The notes under the pieces were generated by a model, which did no database searches, had not been told where the DNA came from, and saw only the letters and a program-made list of their open reading frames with translations. A stretch of DNA of 64,000 nucleotides from SHAN690 sp041391765 (GTDB lineage Bacteria > Bacteroidota > Bacteroidia > Flavobacteriales_G > Salibacteraceae), in assembly GCA_041391765.1 (NCBI GenBank), contig JAWKNJ010000018.1, positions 1-64,000 of the forward strand, read 5' to 3'. Below are positions 33,941 through 42,094 of this stretch, piece after piece. Positions within the stretch are counted from its first letter, which is position 1; the number at the start of each line of letters is the position of its first letter. The position numbers were made by a program, and so were the translations under genes.

Positions 33941-34588
33941 ATGAAAACCGAACAACAGTCAGATAAACCAAGCGATTACGAGTACAACAAAAGTGATTAC
34001 AGGAACAGACATCAGTTTTGGGCTGGTCAGACTTTAACACAATTCGGAAACTCCAACAACTTCTTCATAATAGTTGGATTTGCGGTACTTGGATATCTAG
34101 TAAAGGAACTTGACCAATTTGGAGAAATCACAATCACGTGTTCATGGCATGAAATTGATCCAAGGGCTACTTTCCTTGTACTTGCATTAATATTTACATT
34201 TCTATCTCTAGTCTCAGGTACATTGACCATGTTGTCCCGACTTTATGATTTAAGATTGACTAGACATATCAATATCATTCGTATCAAAGTCTACTCAGAG
34301 AAATTCAATTTCGACCGTAAATTACCTGACCAGTATATTGACATTAAAGGTGATTTGAAATTCCCGGAGTTTCATATCAAGTTATGGAAGAACTTTTGGG
34401 GAACCATCGTTAACGACAAGTGTTTTCTGACCGACAAAGACCTTGACGATGTCAAATCAAGACATGAAAAATTCCTTAAGCTCAGGGAGAGGACATTAAT
34501 GTTAGGTAGATTTTCATGGATTTCATTTAAGTGGCAAATCATTTGGGTTGCGCTTGGTTTATTGACTTTTACAATTTGTTGGAAATAA
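33941..34588 (+). CDS. Membrane protein of unknown function, cassette-borne
   Basis: A 215-residue protein starting at the ATG at 33941 (a TTG at 33935 is also in frame). Helices lie at about residues 44-60, 78-100 and 193-212. The charged N-terminus (TEQQSDKPSDYEYNKSDYRNRH) and central soluble loop (KFNFDRKLPDQYIDIKGDLKFPEF) match no family I know. Codon use looks more A/T-rich than in neighbouring core genes. It begins 8 bases after the left cassette junction and is followed 10 bases later by an exported-protein gene, so the two form one transcription unit within a cassette-like segment. Confidence 0.65.
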   Translation: MKTEQQSDKPSDYEYNKSDYRNRHQFWAGQTLTQFGNSNNFFIIVGFAVLGYLVKELDQFGEITITCSWHEIDPRATFLVLALIFTFLSLVSGTLTMLSRLYDLRLTRHINIIRIKVYSEKFNFDRKLPDQYIDIKGDLKFPEFHIKLWKNFWGTIVNDKCFLTDKDLDDVKSRHEKFLKLRERTLMLGRFSWISFKWQIIWVALGLLTFTICWK

Positions 34589-34598
34589 CTGATTCAAA

Positions 34599-35126
34599 AT
34601 GCGATTCCACTTTACCATTTGTACAGCGGTAGTTCTCTTGACGGGTTCACAGCTTCATGCACAACTAGATCTCACAGAACAAGAGCTAACTTCTTTTAAG
34701 CTTGACGGCAAACAATATCTCGCTCCAACTCTAGCTAACCTCTTCAAGTGTGTTGAATTAAGCACTAAGGACTGGGAAACAGAAATGAAAAAATTTGACT
34801 TTTCTGACAGAGGATTTCAAAGAGGTTGCACATACTATGGTAGTGGAGCTGACTTGTCTTCAATTGATGGATTGTACGTGACCGAAAAATGTCCAGGAGA
34901 TATTATTTCACTACAGTGGTCGTCATTTGGTGACAATAACAAATCCCTGTTTGACGACATAACTTATCAGCTTGAACCCTATTTCGTTGAAACCACAGAA
35001 GATAACTGGAACATTTATCGAATCAAGTTTGACGAGACGATTGGTTATTTATTCCGCATTCATCGAGAGAACTCGTTCGAGGTCATATTTCTTCACAAAG
35101 TCAAACTTGATTCTTCGAGTGAATAA
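34599..35126 (+). CDS. Exported protein of unknown function, cassette-borne
   Basis: A 175-residue protein with signal peptide MRFHFTICTAVVLLTGSQLHAQ. The mature part is mixed alpha/beta with three cysteines (FKCVELS, RGCTYYG, EKCPGD). No family recognised. It is 10 bases downstream of the membrane-protein gene and 26 bases upstream of the hairpin site at 35153. Both genes of this segment lie between the inverted 13-bp repeats at 33920 and 35153. Confidence 0.62.
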   Translation: MRFHFTICTAVVLLTGSQLHAQLDLTEQELTSFKLDGKQYLAPTLANLFKCVELSTKDWETEMKKFDFSDRGFQRGCTYYGSGADLSSIDGLYVTEKCPGDIISLQWSSFGDNNKSLFDDITYQLEPYFVETTEDNWNIYRIKFDETIGYLFRIHRENSFEVIFLHKVKLDSSSE

Positions 35127-35152
35127 CAAATTGAAATGAAAAATTAAAAAAC

Positions 35153-35290
35153 TGCTGCCAACAATCGCTAAGAAAACATGCTCGGTGAACGGTAAACATT
35201 CACAATTTATCTTTCAAACCAAATTCCTTCTCGCGAAGAACTTTTCGGTTTGAAATCCGCCCGTTTCTTAGCGGGGGCCGTTGGCAACAA
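35153..35290 (+). other. attC-like recombination site (imperfect hairpin, about 135 bp)
   Basis: The outermost arms are GCCAAC (35157-35162) with GTTGGC (35280-35285). Next come CGCTAAGAAA (35166-35175) with TTTCTTAGCG (35264-35273), and then TTTCAAACC (35212-35220) with GGTTTGAAA (35247-35255) around a 26-base loop. Two unequal spacers, AAT on the left and GGGGCC on the right, separate the outer pairs. Paired outer and inner boxes with extra bases on one side are the layout of integron attC sites, although the outer box does not match RYYYAAC/GTTRRRY exactly. The site follows two genes and precedes another. Confidence 0.6.
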
Positions 35291-35301
35291 GCTAAAAAAT
35301 C

Positions 35302-35688
35302 ATGAAAAAAGAAGAAGAGTTTGAATTAGCAATGGAAAGTTTCCCTGATAAAATAAAGGAAATCGCTGTACACACTCGAAGACTGATTTATTCAATTCTC
35401 CCCGAAGTCGTGGAAGTGGTATGGATCAGACAGAAAAATACGGGTTATGGCACCGGACCAAAAAAGAAAACCGAACATTTTTGCTGGATAATGCCAGCAA
35501 CCAACCATGTTAATTTAGGATTTAATTATGGTGCGGAACTTCCTGATCCCGAAAACATACTGGAAGGAACTGGAAAATTATTCAGGCATTTTAAGGTAAA
35601 GTCGATTGAGGATTTGTCAAATCCAGATTTGATAAAAATACTGAAGTATTCTACAACTTATCGGGTTCCGGTTATAGGCATGAAATAA
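35302..35688 (+). CDS. DUF1801 (YdhG-like) protein, cassette-borne
   Basis: A 128-residue cytoplasmic protein of the DUF1801 family. It has FPDKIKEIAVHTRRLIYSILP and VVEVVWIRQKNTGYGTG at the N-terminus, WIMPATNHVNLGFNYGAELPDP in the middle and GTGKLFRHFKVKSIEDL at the end. The fold is known from structural-genomics proteins, but the function is not. It begins 12 bases after the hairpin site ending near 35290 and is followed by a shorter site at 35721, so it fills a second cassette-like unit. Confidence 0.85.
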   Translation: MKKEEEFELAMESFPDKIKEIAVHTRRLIYSILPEVVEVVWIRQKNTGYGTGPKKKTEHFCWIMPATNHVNLGFNYGAELPDPENILEGTGKLFRHFKVKSIEDLSNPDLIKILKYSTTYRVPVIGMK

Positions 35689-35720
35689 ACAATTGATAAA
35701 ATTAAAAATGAAAAAAGCCA

Positions 35721-35763
35721 GTTGCCAACAATGAACTGAGCTAAACGGCTCCAGGTTGTTGGT
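35721..35763 (+). other. Short attC-like site after the DUF1801 gene
   Basis: CCAACAA (35725-35731) pairs with TTGTTGG (35756-35762); inside, GAGC (35738-35741) pairs with GCTC (35748-35751) around a six-base loop. The left part, GTTGCCAAC, matches in inverse the end of the previous site (GTTGGCAAC at 35280). Its GTTGG core at 35758 would mark the right end of the second cassette-like unit. It ends 3 bases before the stop of the FMN-binding gene. Confidence 0.5.
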
Positions 35764-35765
35764 TC

Positions 35766-36296
35766 TTACCCTTTCAACGCTTCCAGCGAAGCCTTCACGA
35801 AATTGATGTCGTCAATGAGGAACTGAGCTGAAATGGTGGCTCCGGTGATGCCGTCCACGTCCTCTCCCAATTTTAAAGTGGGAGTTTTTCCAACGAACTT
35901 TTTCAGCCAGCCTTTTCGGCAAATCTCGTAACCATAAGCCCCCGGGTAGTTGGCAATGTCCAGCGCGCGAATGCTCAGGTCGTGGTTAAAAACAATGACG
36001 TAATCAAACGTCTCATAGGCCGTGGCATTCGGGTCACTGGGTTTGGCACAGCCGCCCACTTTGCATCCGAATGCGGTTGAAAAACACGCATAAGCCTCCA
36101 CGGTGTCATTGATTTTGATGGCATATAAATTCCCTATGGCAGCTTTGATGCTATCGGGCACGGCAATGGCCTCGGTGGTGAAGTCGTAGTCGTCAAATGT
36201 TTTCTTCAGCACCTTTTCCAGCGTTTTCTCCATGGGCGTAAACCCGAAGGTGAGCACAATGCTCAAAATGAACATATATGGAGCAAGTCGCTTCAT
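35766..36296 (-). CDS. FMN-binding domain protein, exported
   Basis: About 176 residues from the ATG at 36296, with signal peptide MKRLAPYMFILSIVLTFGF. The C-terminal FMN-binding domain, which in this family can carry covalently bound flavin on a Ser/Thr, shows GYEICRKGWLKKFVG, LGEDVDGITGATISAQ (the S/TGAT motif) and IDDINFVKASLEAL. Upstream is a cysteine-rich stretch, CFSTAFGCKVGGC, that may form disulfides or bind a metal. The start overlaps by one base the stop of the porin remnant (TGATG), so the two were probably an operon. Likely role: electron transfer in the periplasm. Confidence 0.86.
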   Translation of the reverse strand: MKRLAPYMFILSIVLTFGFTPMEKTLEKVLKKTFDDYDFTTEAIAVPDSIKAAIGNLYAIKINDTVEAYACFSTAFGCKVGGCAKPSDPNATAYETFDYVIVFNHDLSIRALDIANYPGAYGYEICRKGWLKKFVGKTPTLKLGEDVDGITGATISAQFLIDDINFVKASLEALKG

Positions 36297-36922
36297 CAGA
36301 ACCAGTAGCCAAATCCTACGTTGCAAATATTGGTAAATCGCTTCTTGTCCAGGCTTCTCATCAGTTGATAATCCGCCTTGAAAATCAATCCGGGAGCGGG
36401 CTTCAAGCCAAAGCCTGCGGTGATTTCTTCGTGTGCGTAGGAGGTGTTTTTCACTTCTGCCTGGTGCACCGCATAGTGGGTATCGTAATACTCATAGCGA
36501 GCAAACGGAATGAACTGCAAATAGCCATTCTTCTTCAGGTTCTGAGTGTAAGAAATCTCACCGTACCCACCTAAAATGGCGCTTCCCACGTCCGACCCTG
36601 CGAACACGTTGTAAGCATGCGTATTGGACAACTCTGTGTAAATTGCTTCGCCCCTGAATTGGAAGTTGTTCATGTTATACGTCAAATTCAAACCCACCAT
36701 GTTTATGCCGACCGAACTGGAATCGGCCGTGGCCATGGCTGCTGCATCGGATTTCATGGCTCCGTTGTAAAGCGAGCTTTCTGTTCTTCCGGAGTAAAAT
36801 GATCCCTCGATTAATAAGCTGTTGAACCCAAAGTAGCTCAGCTTACCGGTGAACGAGGGTGTTCTCAAACTCGATTCATCGCCTCCCTGACGTGCATTTC
36901 CCGGAACAGTGGGATGGCGCAC
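36296..36922 (-). pseudogene. Porin-like outer-membrane protein, N-terminal half missing
   Basis: Codes for about 200 residues of barrel strands from GNARQGGDESSLRTPSFTGKLSYFGF through NMVGLNLTYNMNNFQFRGEAIYTELSN to GFGLKPAPGLIFKADYQLM and the terminal NVGFGYWF. This is the second half of a typical 350-400-residue Bacteroidota porin. The frame continues about 90 bases upstream of the GTG at 36922 to a stop near 37014 without any signal peptide or barrel pattern, so the 5' part is absent or scrambled. The end is intact and coupled to the FMN-binding gene. Confidence 0.72.
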
Positions 36923-37644
36923 TTTCTCAGTTTTGGACTTCAGTTGGCGCTTCCGATAAGCGTTGAACCCATTCGATGATGGGAGAGAAGGCTTTCCGAT
37001 ATCATCGAGGCCTTAAACAACCCCTTAAAAATCCGCCTCACTTGTGCCATGGCTGTGAGAATGTGTAATTTCATCCGACGTTCCGAAGTGCCTGAACGCC
37101 ACTGCCATTGAATATGGTCGGTCGAACTTATCTTGCGATATCCATTTAAATCCAGATCAAACCACTTTAAAGTTGGCGCTTGTCGCTTCTTCGGGATCAC
37201 TCCGTAGCGATGAATGCCTGCTTCGATTAACGCTATGTTTGAATTCCACCTTGCAAGAAAGTCCGGAGTGATCACGAAGCGATAACCCAAGTGGATTACC
37301 TGGTACGCACAGGCTGATTTTGCCCGCGAATTTGGTTTGACCATGTGTTTGGTTGTAATGCGCTTCTCCGTGATATCATGGGTAGCAAATTATAACATTC
37401 GGCAATCTTGAACGTGTTTCATATGGATAGTTGAAAGCACAAAAACTGTGGTATATACTTGGAGTAGACAGAAGTTGATCGAAGCGCAGATGCGATAGCC
37501 ACAAACGCAGATACCGGTGATGATATGTGAAAAAGGCCATGGTATGACCTTTCTTTGCCCAAATAGAGCGTATTAGATCAAGTTCATCATTATCATCAAG
37601 CAACCAGGTACATTCAGAATGATTCCAACAACGACTACGCTGGG
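36923..37644. other. Gene-poor scar between two broken genes
   Basis: About 720 bases without a gene I can name. A minus-strand frame at 36940-37344 (134 codons) has a plausible amino-acid mix (LGYRFVITPDFLARWNSN, FDLDLNGYRKISSTD) but matches no family I recognise and lacks a promoter. A second frame at 37376-37651 starts inside the dehydrogenase remnant and is unlikely to be real. It may be a decayed insertion, a lost gene or poorly resolved sequence. Confidence 0.45.
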
Positions 37645-38562
37645 CTACCACCTTTTCGCCAACTTAGCTGAGTTTCTACGATAGCTCTCCTCTTTCAGGC
37701 CAACCCTGCACATAACAGGACTGAGTAGCACGCGTCAGGTCAAACACCGTTTCATGGTTTCAACTTCCTCGGAGACAGGCGGTATCTTCAGGCTCTCTGT
37801 TTCAAATTCAAGCACATCGAGGCAGGCGCCCAAGACTTTACCCGAATCGAGCGCATCCAGCACATCAGCCGTAAGCTTACTGCTATGCCACCGTGCGAGC
37901 GGTATTGGATCAGGTAAATGAGCCAAACCTTCCTATCCACTCGGCATTCACCAGATTGCGCGTTCGTTTCGTCCGTAAGGCGTAAGAATGCTGACCACAG
38001 GATTGCTCGAAGAGCTCGCTCATGGACGCTTCGCAATGGTGCACTGGATGTATTTGTCATAAGCCAATGCGGTTACACCAAATCCGCTGATAACCTTGGC
38101 AAAAGCCGAACCCGTATTGCCACAACCAACAATGCCCACGGTTTTTCCTTGCAGCTCAATGCCTTCGTTCTCTTTGCGCAACCACACTCCCTTCCTCACT
38201 TCACGGTCGGCTTTGGGAATGCGATTGAACATGGCCAACAACATGGCCAGAGCATGCTCTGCCACGGCCTGTCTGTTTCCTTCCGGAGAACTCACCACCT
38301 TGATGCCCATTGTCTGAGCATATTCCACGTCAATGTGTTCGAGTCCGGCACCGACCCGCCCTATGACCTTCAAATTCGGACTTCGATCAATAAGTTCCTG
38401 GCGAATGGCTATTCGGCTTCGCAATAAAATTCCCTCTGCGAAAGGAAGAGCCATTATCACTTCCTCCATGGGTCGATCGCTCATATCAAGACAGTCGTGA
38501 CCCTCCTGCTCCAAAATTTGCTGCAGTGATTCATGAAACGTATCTATGATCAGAAACTTCAT
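37645..38562 (-). pseudogene. 2-hydroxyacid dehydrogenase (PGDH-like), several frameshifts
   Basis: The first 170 codons are intact from MKFLIIDTFHESLQQIL at 38562: the substrate domain has GRVGAGLEHIDVEYA and SSPEGNRQAVAEHAL, and the NAD loop is VGIVGCGNTGSAFAKVI. Near 38060 the frame is lost. The rest can be followed in shifted frames: MSELFEQ, NAEWIGRF, DVLDALDSGKVLGACLDVLEFETES and RVLLSPV...EESYRR...KLAKRW with a stop at 37645. Total length, about 305 codons, fits the family. At least four indels are needed. The gene follows OmpA-like by 4 bases at the end of a minus-strand operon. Confidence 0.8.
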
Positions 38563-38566
38563 GGGG

Positions 38567-39028
38567 TCAATTTTCAATGTCAATGACTCTCACCTCCACC
38601 CTGCGATTGCGCTGATTTGCAGCTTCCCGCTCAATGGAGGCACTGAGCATGAGCACGGTTTCATCGCTGATTACCGGTTTTCTGTGGCCATAACTTTGAA
38701 CTGCAATTCGATCACCTGGTATGCCCTTGTTCAAAAGCAATAGCTTGACCTTTTCTGCGCGCTGTATGGCCAAAAGTGTGTCTTCATTTATCGCGGTGTG
38801 TCCTCCCAATTCGATCTTCAATTGAGGGTTGTCCTTCAGAATCCCAACCAGCGACTTGACGATGTGTTCGTCACGAAGCGTGTCCACGTATTGCCCATCG
38901 TCATCGAAACGTCTGTTTGCATCCGCGTAATCTGTACTTCCGTGTTTGAAGCTGATGTCGGGTAACTTGCGCTGCGCAAAACCAGATGAGACCACCAAAA
39001 TGAAAACGGAAATCGCCAAGAATCGCAT
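38567..39028 (-). CDS. OmpA family protein
   Basis: A 153-residue protein with signal peptide MRFLAISVFILVVSSGFAQ. Residues 50-150 form an OmpA C-terminal-like peptidoglycan-binding domain: IVKSLVGILKDNPQLKIELGGHT, QRAEKVKLLLLNKGIPGDRI, VQSYGHRKP and NQRNRRVEVRVI. No barrel domain, so it is a small periplasmic, probably wall-anchoring, protein. It sits 3 bases after mgtE and 4 before the dehydrogenase remnant. Confidence 0.9.
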   Translation of the reverse strand: MRFLAISVFILVVSSGFAQRKLPDISFKHGSTDYADANRRFDDDGQYVDTLRDEHIVKSLVGILKDNPQLKIELGGHTAINEDTLLAIQRAEKVKLLLLNKGIPGDRIAVQSYGHRKPVISDETVLMLSASIEREAANQRNRRVEVRVIDIEN

Positions 39029-39031
39029 TGG

Positions 39032-40384
39032 CTAAATGTATAGCAAATGCCCGATCAGGAAGTAAATGAACAAGCCGAGTACGTCATTTACAGTGGTGAC
39101 AAATGGCCCCGTGGCCAGGGCGGGATCAATTTCGTACTTGTCCAGAATAAGCGGAACGAAGGTTCCGAACAAAGCCGCAACCATGATCACGCTGAACAAC
39201 GCAAGACTAACCGTAGCGCTCAGCACTAAGGAGTCGTTGAAGAAATAGTTGTAGGTAAAAATGAGCGCAGATAACACCAATCCATTCAGCATAGCCACAC
39301 TGAATTCTTTACTTAGCTTCGCCATGATACCTGTCAAACCCAAGGAATTGTTGGCCAAACCCTGCACAATGATGGCCGAGGACTGCACCCCTACGTTTCC
39401 GCCCATAGCAGCAATCAATGGAATGAAGAATGCCATTTCGGGGTAGAGCTGCAAGTCACCCTCGTAAAGTTCAATAACGCGAGCCCCAAGAATTCCTCCG
39501 ATCAAACCAATCAACAGCCAAGGCAAGCGCGCTCTGGTCAACACATAAATCGAGTCTGTAGACTCAACACTTCCACTGATACCGGAAGCCAAAGCATAAT
39601 CCTTCTCTGCTTCTTCCTTGATCACGTCCACCACGTCATCGATGGTGATTCGACCCAACAAGCGACCCAATTCATCGACCACAGGAAGCACGACCAAGTC
39701 ATACTTCTCCATGATGTTGGCAATCTCTTCTTGGTCTTCATCCACGTTCACCGAACGAATCTTGGAGTCATAGATATCCGCAATCTTACTTCGCAGTTCT
39801 GTAAGCAATAGCTTCTTAACCTGCAATCGACCGATCAACACGTCATTGTCGTCAACCACGTAGACAGTATAGACGTGCTCGATTTGTTCGGCTTGCTTGC
39901 GCATTTCCTTCACTGATCGGCTCACCGTCCAATTTACGTTGACCTTGATCAACTCCTTGGCCATCAGAGCTCCCGCTGTTCCTTCTTTGTAGTGAAGCAG
40001 GTCGACAATATCTTTTGCTTGCTGTCTATCTTCAATGAGCGCAATGACTTCCTCCTTCTGTTCCTCCGGAAGCATAGAAATCATGTCCGCAGCATCATCG
40101 CTATCGAGGTTGTCAATGAATTGCTCGGCAATTTCTTTCGGAGTCAGTTGCGCCAGGAACTCCTCTCGGGAATCCTCGTCCAGGTGCATGAGCACATCGG
40201 ATGCGCGATCTGCATCTAAGACTTTGTAAAGCACCAATGCCTCATCGGCATCAAGCTCGTCCATAATCTCACCAATGTCTGCGGGGTGAAGCTCATTCAC
40301 AAGCTCCAACAACGCACCTTCCTCGTTCCGCTCAATGGCAGCGCGCAGATGTTCAAGGTATTCTTTGGTGAGTTCGAACTGCAT
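39032..40384 (-). CDS. mgtE: Magnesium transporter MgtE
   Basis: A 450-residue inner-membrane Mg2+ channel. The ATG at 40384 (MQFELTKEYLEHLRAAIERNE) is preferred over a TTG at 40405. Residues 1-125 are the superhelical MgtE N domain (NELHPADIGEIMDELD, DDAADMISMLPEEQ), residues 130-255 two CBS domains (GALMAKELIKVNVNWTV, YDLVVLPVVDELGRLLGRITIDDVVDV), and the rest five membrane helices with AAMGGNVGVQSSAIIVQGLA in the pore-forming segment. The acidic N domain closes the channel when internal Mg2+ is high. In operon with rsmA. Confidence 0.95.
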   Translation of the reverse strand: MQFELTKEYLEHLRAAIERNEEGALLELVNELHPADIGEIMDELDADEALVLYKVLDADRASDVLMHLDEDSREEFLAQLTPKEIAEQFIDNLDSDDAADMISMLPEEQKEEVIALIEDRQQAKDIVDLLHYKEGTAGALMAKELIKVNVNWTVSRSVKEMRKQAEQIEHVYTVYVVDDNDVLIGRLQVKKLLLTELRSKIADIYDSKIRSVNVDEDQEEIANIMEKYDLVVLPVVDELGRLLGRITIDDVVDVIKEEAEKDYALASGISGSVESTDSIYVLTRARLPWLLIGLIGGILGARVIELYEGDLQLYPEMAFFIPLIAAMGGNVGVQSSAIIVQGLANNSLGLTGIMAKLSKEFSVAMLNGLVLSALIFTYNYFFNDSLVLSATVSLALFSVIMVAALFGTFVPLILDKYEIDPALATGPFVTTVNDVLGLFIYFLIGHLLYI

Positions 40385-40421
40385 TTTTGGCGCAATCAGC
40401 GGCAAAAGTAGCAGATTTCAA

Positions 40422-41177
40422 TCAGGGCTTCAGGAGGCGGGAAAGCTTAACGAAGTCTTCAAATCCAAGCTGCTCCGGACGCATTTCAAGATACTGAGAA
40501 ACAGCATCTTGGTTGCTGTCATTCAAAAAAGATTTGATCGAATTCCGAAGCATTTTCCTTCGTTGGTTGAATGCCTGCTTGACCAGCGTAAAGAGGAATC
40601 TTTCGTCACAGTCAGGCTTGTAACCCTTTTTTCGAACAACCCTGATTACCCCGGATTGAACCTTTGGAGGCGGGAAAAAAGCATCGGCTTCCACTGTGAA
40701 CAAATACTCGACATCATAGAATGTTTGGCACAAAACGCTTAAAATGCCGTAGTCTTTGCTGCCGGGAGGCGATGCAATGCGCTGAGCCACCTCCTTTTGA
40801 AACATGCCCACCAGCCCACGCACTATTTCGCGGTTTTCCAGCATTTTGAACACAATTTGCGAACTGATGTTGTAAGGAAAGTTTCCAATGATAACCCATT
40901 GACCTTCTGGAATAGGCCATTTGAGAAAATCCACGTGGTGAAGTCTATCGGGATTCAGAAAGTACTCCTTCCTCAAGTGAGCCACACTTTCATCATCAAT
41001 TTCAATGATGTGCAGCTCCGGATATTTCGGCAGCAATCGTTCTGTGAGCACGCCCTCTCCCGGACCAATTTCCATCAACAAAACAGGAGCCAGCGGCTCC
41101 ACTGCATCCACAATGCGCTGTGCCGCATTCAGGTCTCGAAGGAAATGTTGGCCAAGGGATTTTTTAGGTTTGACCAT
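40422..41177 (-). CDS. rsmA: 16S rRNA dimethyladenosine transferase (RsmA/KsgA)
   Basis: A 251-residue methyltransferase that dimethylates two adjacent adenines (A1518, A1519) near the 3' end of 16S rRNA. Features: KPKKSLGQHFLRD at the start, SAM loop MEIGPGEGVLTE, and catalytic NFPY in IGNFPYNISSQIVF. C-terminal FNQRRKMLRNSIK is also conserved. Length is slightly short but normal. It lies 37 bases upstream of mgtE and one base after the exported protein at 41179, as part of a minus-strand operon. Confidence 0.95.
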   Translation of the reverse strand: MVKPKKSLGQHFLRDLNAAQRIVDAVEPLAPVLLMEIGPGEGVLTERLLPKYPELHIIEIDDESVAHLRKEYFLNPDRLHHVDFLKWPIPEGQWVIIGNFPYNISSQIVFKMLENREIVRGLVGMFQKEVAQRIASPPGSKDYGILSVLCQTFYDVEYLFTVEADAFFPPPKVQSGVIRVVRKKGYKPDCDERFLFTLVKQAFNQRRKMLRNSIKSFLNDSNQDAVSQYLEMRPEQLGFEDFVKLSRLLKP

Positions 41178-41178
41178 C

Positions 41179-41742
41179 TTATTCAGGATCGAGATAGGTT
41201 TCGGGTGCGAACATGTTATGTATAGCCTTGTTCAATTCAGGTTTCTCGGGATTCCGAATGCTAAACACCCAATCTTCGTGGGAATGCTTTAATCCTAGCG
41301 TAAGGATAAAAACGCCTGGTATTAGTAGGGCTCCGGCAGCAACCAATAGAGGTGGACCAACCAAGAGACCACAAGATCGAGCGCATTCATCATTTGTCAA
41401 CAGAGATTGTGCAATCACGTATCCACCAGTGGCTAATATTGGACTGCCACCTACGACCATAGTGGCTCCAATAATGATACTCTCAGTATTCCTTATTCGG
41501 ATTCTATCAATCTGATTAAGGTTTATGAGTTGATCTTCCAACACAATTTTGTCTTCAAAAACATTAAACCTTCCTCTATACTTGGTGCCATCCATCATAA
41601 CCACTTTCACTCGCGAACCTTCCTTCAAAAACTTTTTCCGAACACCTCCCCGCTTTTCGAAATACAGTTCCGGCACTTGATTCTGTGCCACACATCCAAG
41701 TGCGAAAGCGAAGGCAATGAGTATGAGAGAAAAAGCGCGCAT
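41179..41742 (-). CDS. Exported protein of unknown function
   Basis: About 187 residues from the ATG at 41742; a GTG one codon upstream is possible. Signal peptide MRAFSLILIAFAFALGCVAQ. The mature part begins with a small beta domain (SRVKVVMMDGTKYRGRFNVFEDKIVLED) with a look of an Sm-like or RNA/wall-binding barrel, then a hydrophobic, glycine-rich region (IIIGATMVVGGSPILATGG and LLVAAGALLIPGVFILTLG) that should form two membrane helices. No family recognised. It lies between DUF4286 and rsmA in a tight operon. Confidence 0.65.
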   Translation of the reverse strand: MRAFSLILIAFAFALGCVAQNQVPELYFEKRGGVRKKFLKEGSRVKVVMMDGTKYRGRFNVFEDKIVLEDQLINLNQIDRIRIRNTESIIIGATMVVGGSPILATGGYVIAQSLLTNDECARSCGLLVGPPLLVAAGALLIPGVFILTLGLKHSHEDWVFSIRNPEKPELNKAIHNMFAPETYLDPE

Positions 41743-41752
41743 CACGCAATGG

Positions 41753-42055
41753 CTAGTCCATTAATTCTAAAAGGGTCCTAAAGGCGACAAACTTGTCCCT
41801 ATATCTTGATGTGTGTTCTTCCTGCAAGCGCGGAGCATGATCGCGATAGTATGCCTGAAGATCATCCATGGTATCGCAACGATACTGAATGGAGTAAGTA
41901 ATTCCATCTTCATCGTCCACCAACACTTTTGCGATTTGATTGCCTTTAAAGTGGCCCGTGCTTAACACGTCCGGGATATGTACTTCGCGCATCCAATTGA
42001 GCCACTCGTCATGGACATCGCTGTCGATTTTTACCGTTACATTGTAAATGATCAT
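41753..42055 (-). CDS. DUF4286 family protein
   Basis: A 100-residue cytoplasmic protein: MIIYNVTVKIDSDVHDEWLNWM, HIPDVLSTGHF, DGITYSIQYRCDTMDDLQAYY. It matches the DUF4286 family, which has a ferredoxin-like/dimeric alpha-beta barrel pattern. Function unknown. It is the first gene of the minus-strand run that contains rsmA and mgtE, an association common in Bacteroidota, and is divergent from the methyltransferase gene (39 bases). Confidence 0.88.
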   Translation of the reverse strand: MIIYNVTVKIDSDVHDEWLNWMREVHIPDVLSTGHFKGNQIAKVLVDDEDGITYSIQYRCDTMDDLQAYYRDHAPRLQEEHTSRYRDKFVAFRTLLELMD

Positions 42056-42094
42056 GCTCCGAAATTACTTAGAAGTTATTCTTCCTTTGCAGAC

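Noticed and set aside
36940..37344. 134-codon minus-strand frame as a real gene or transposase fragment
   Set aside because: Amino-acid content is plausible but no family motif, partner end repeats or start signal was found, so it was kept only as part of the gene-poor scar.
41978..42094. N-terminal extension of the methyltransferase
   Set aside because: It overlaps the DUF4286 gene on the opposite strand and has no family similarity; the ATG at 42095 gives the normal start.
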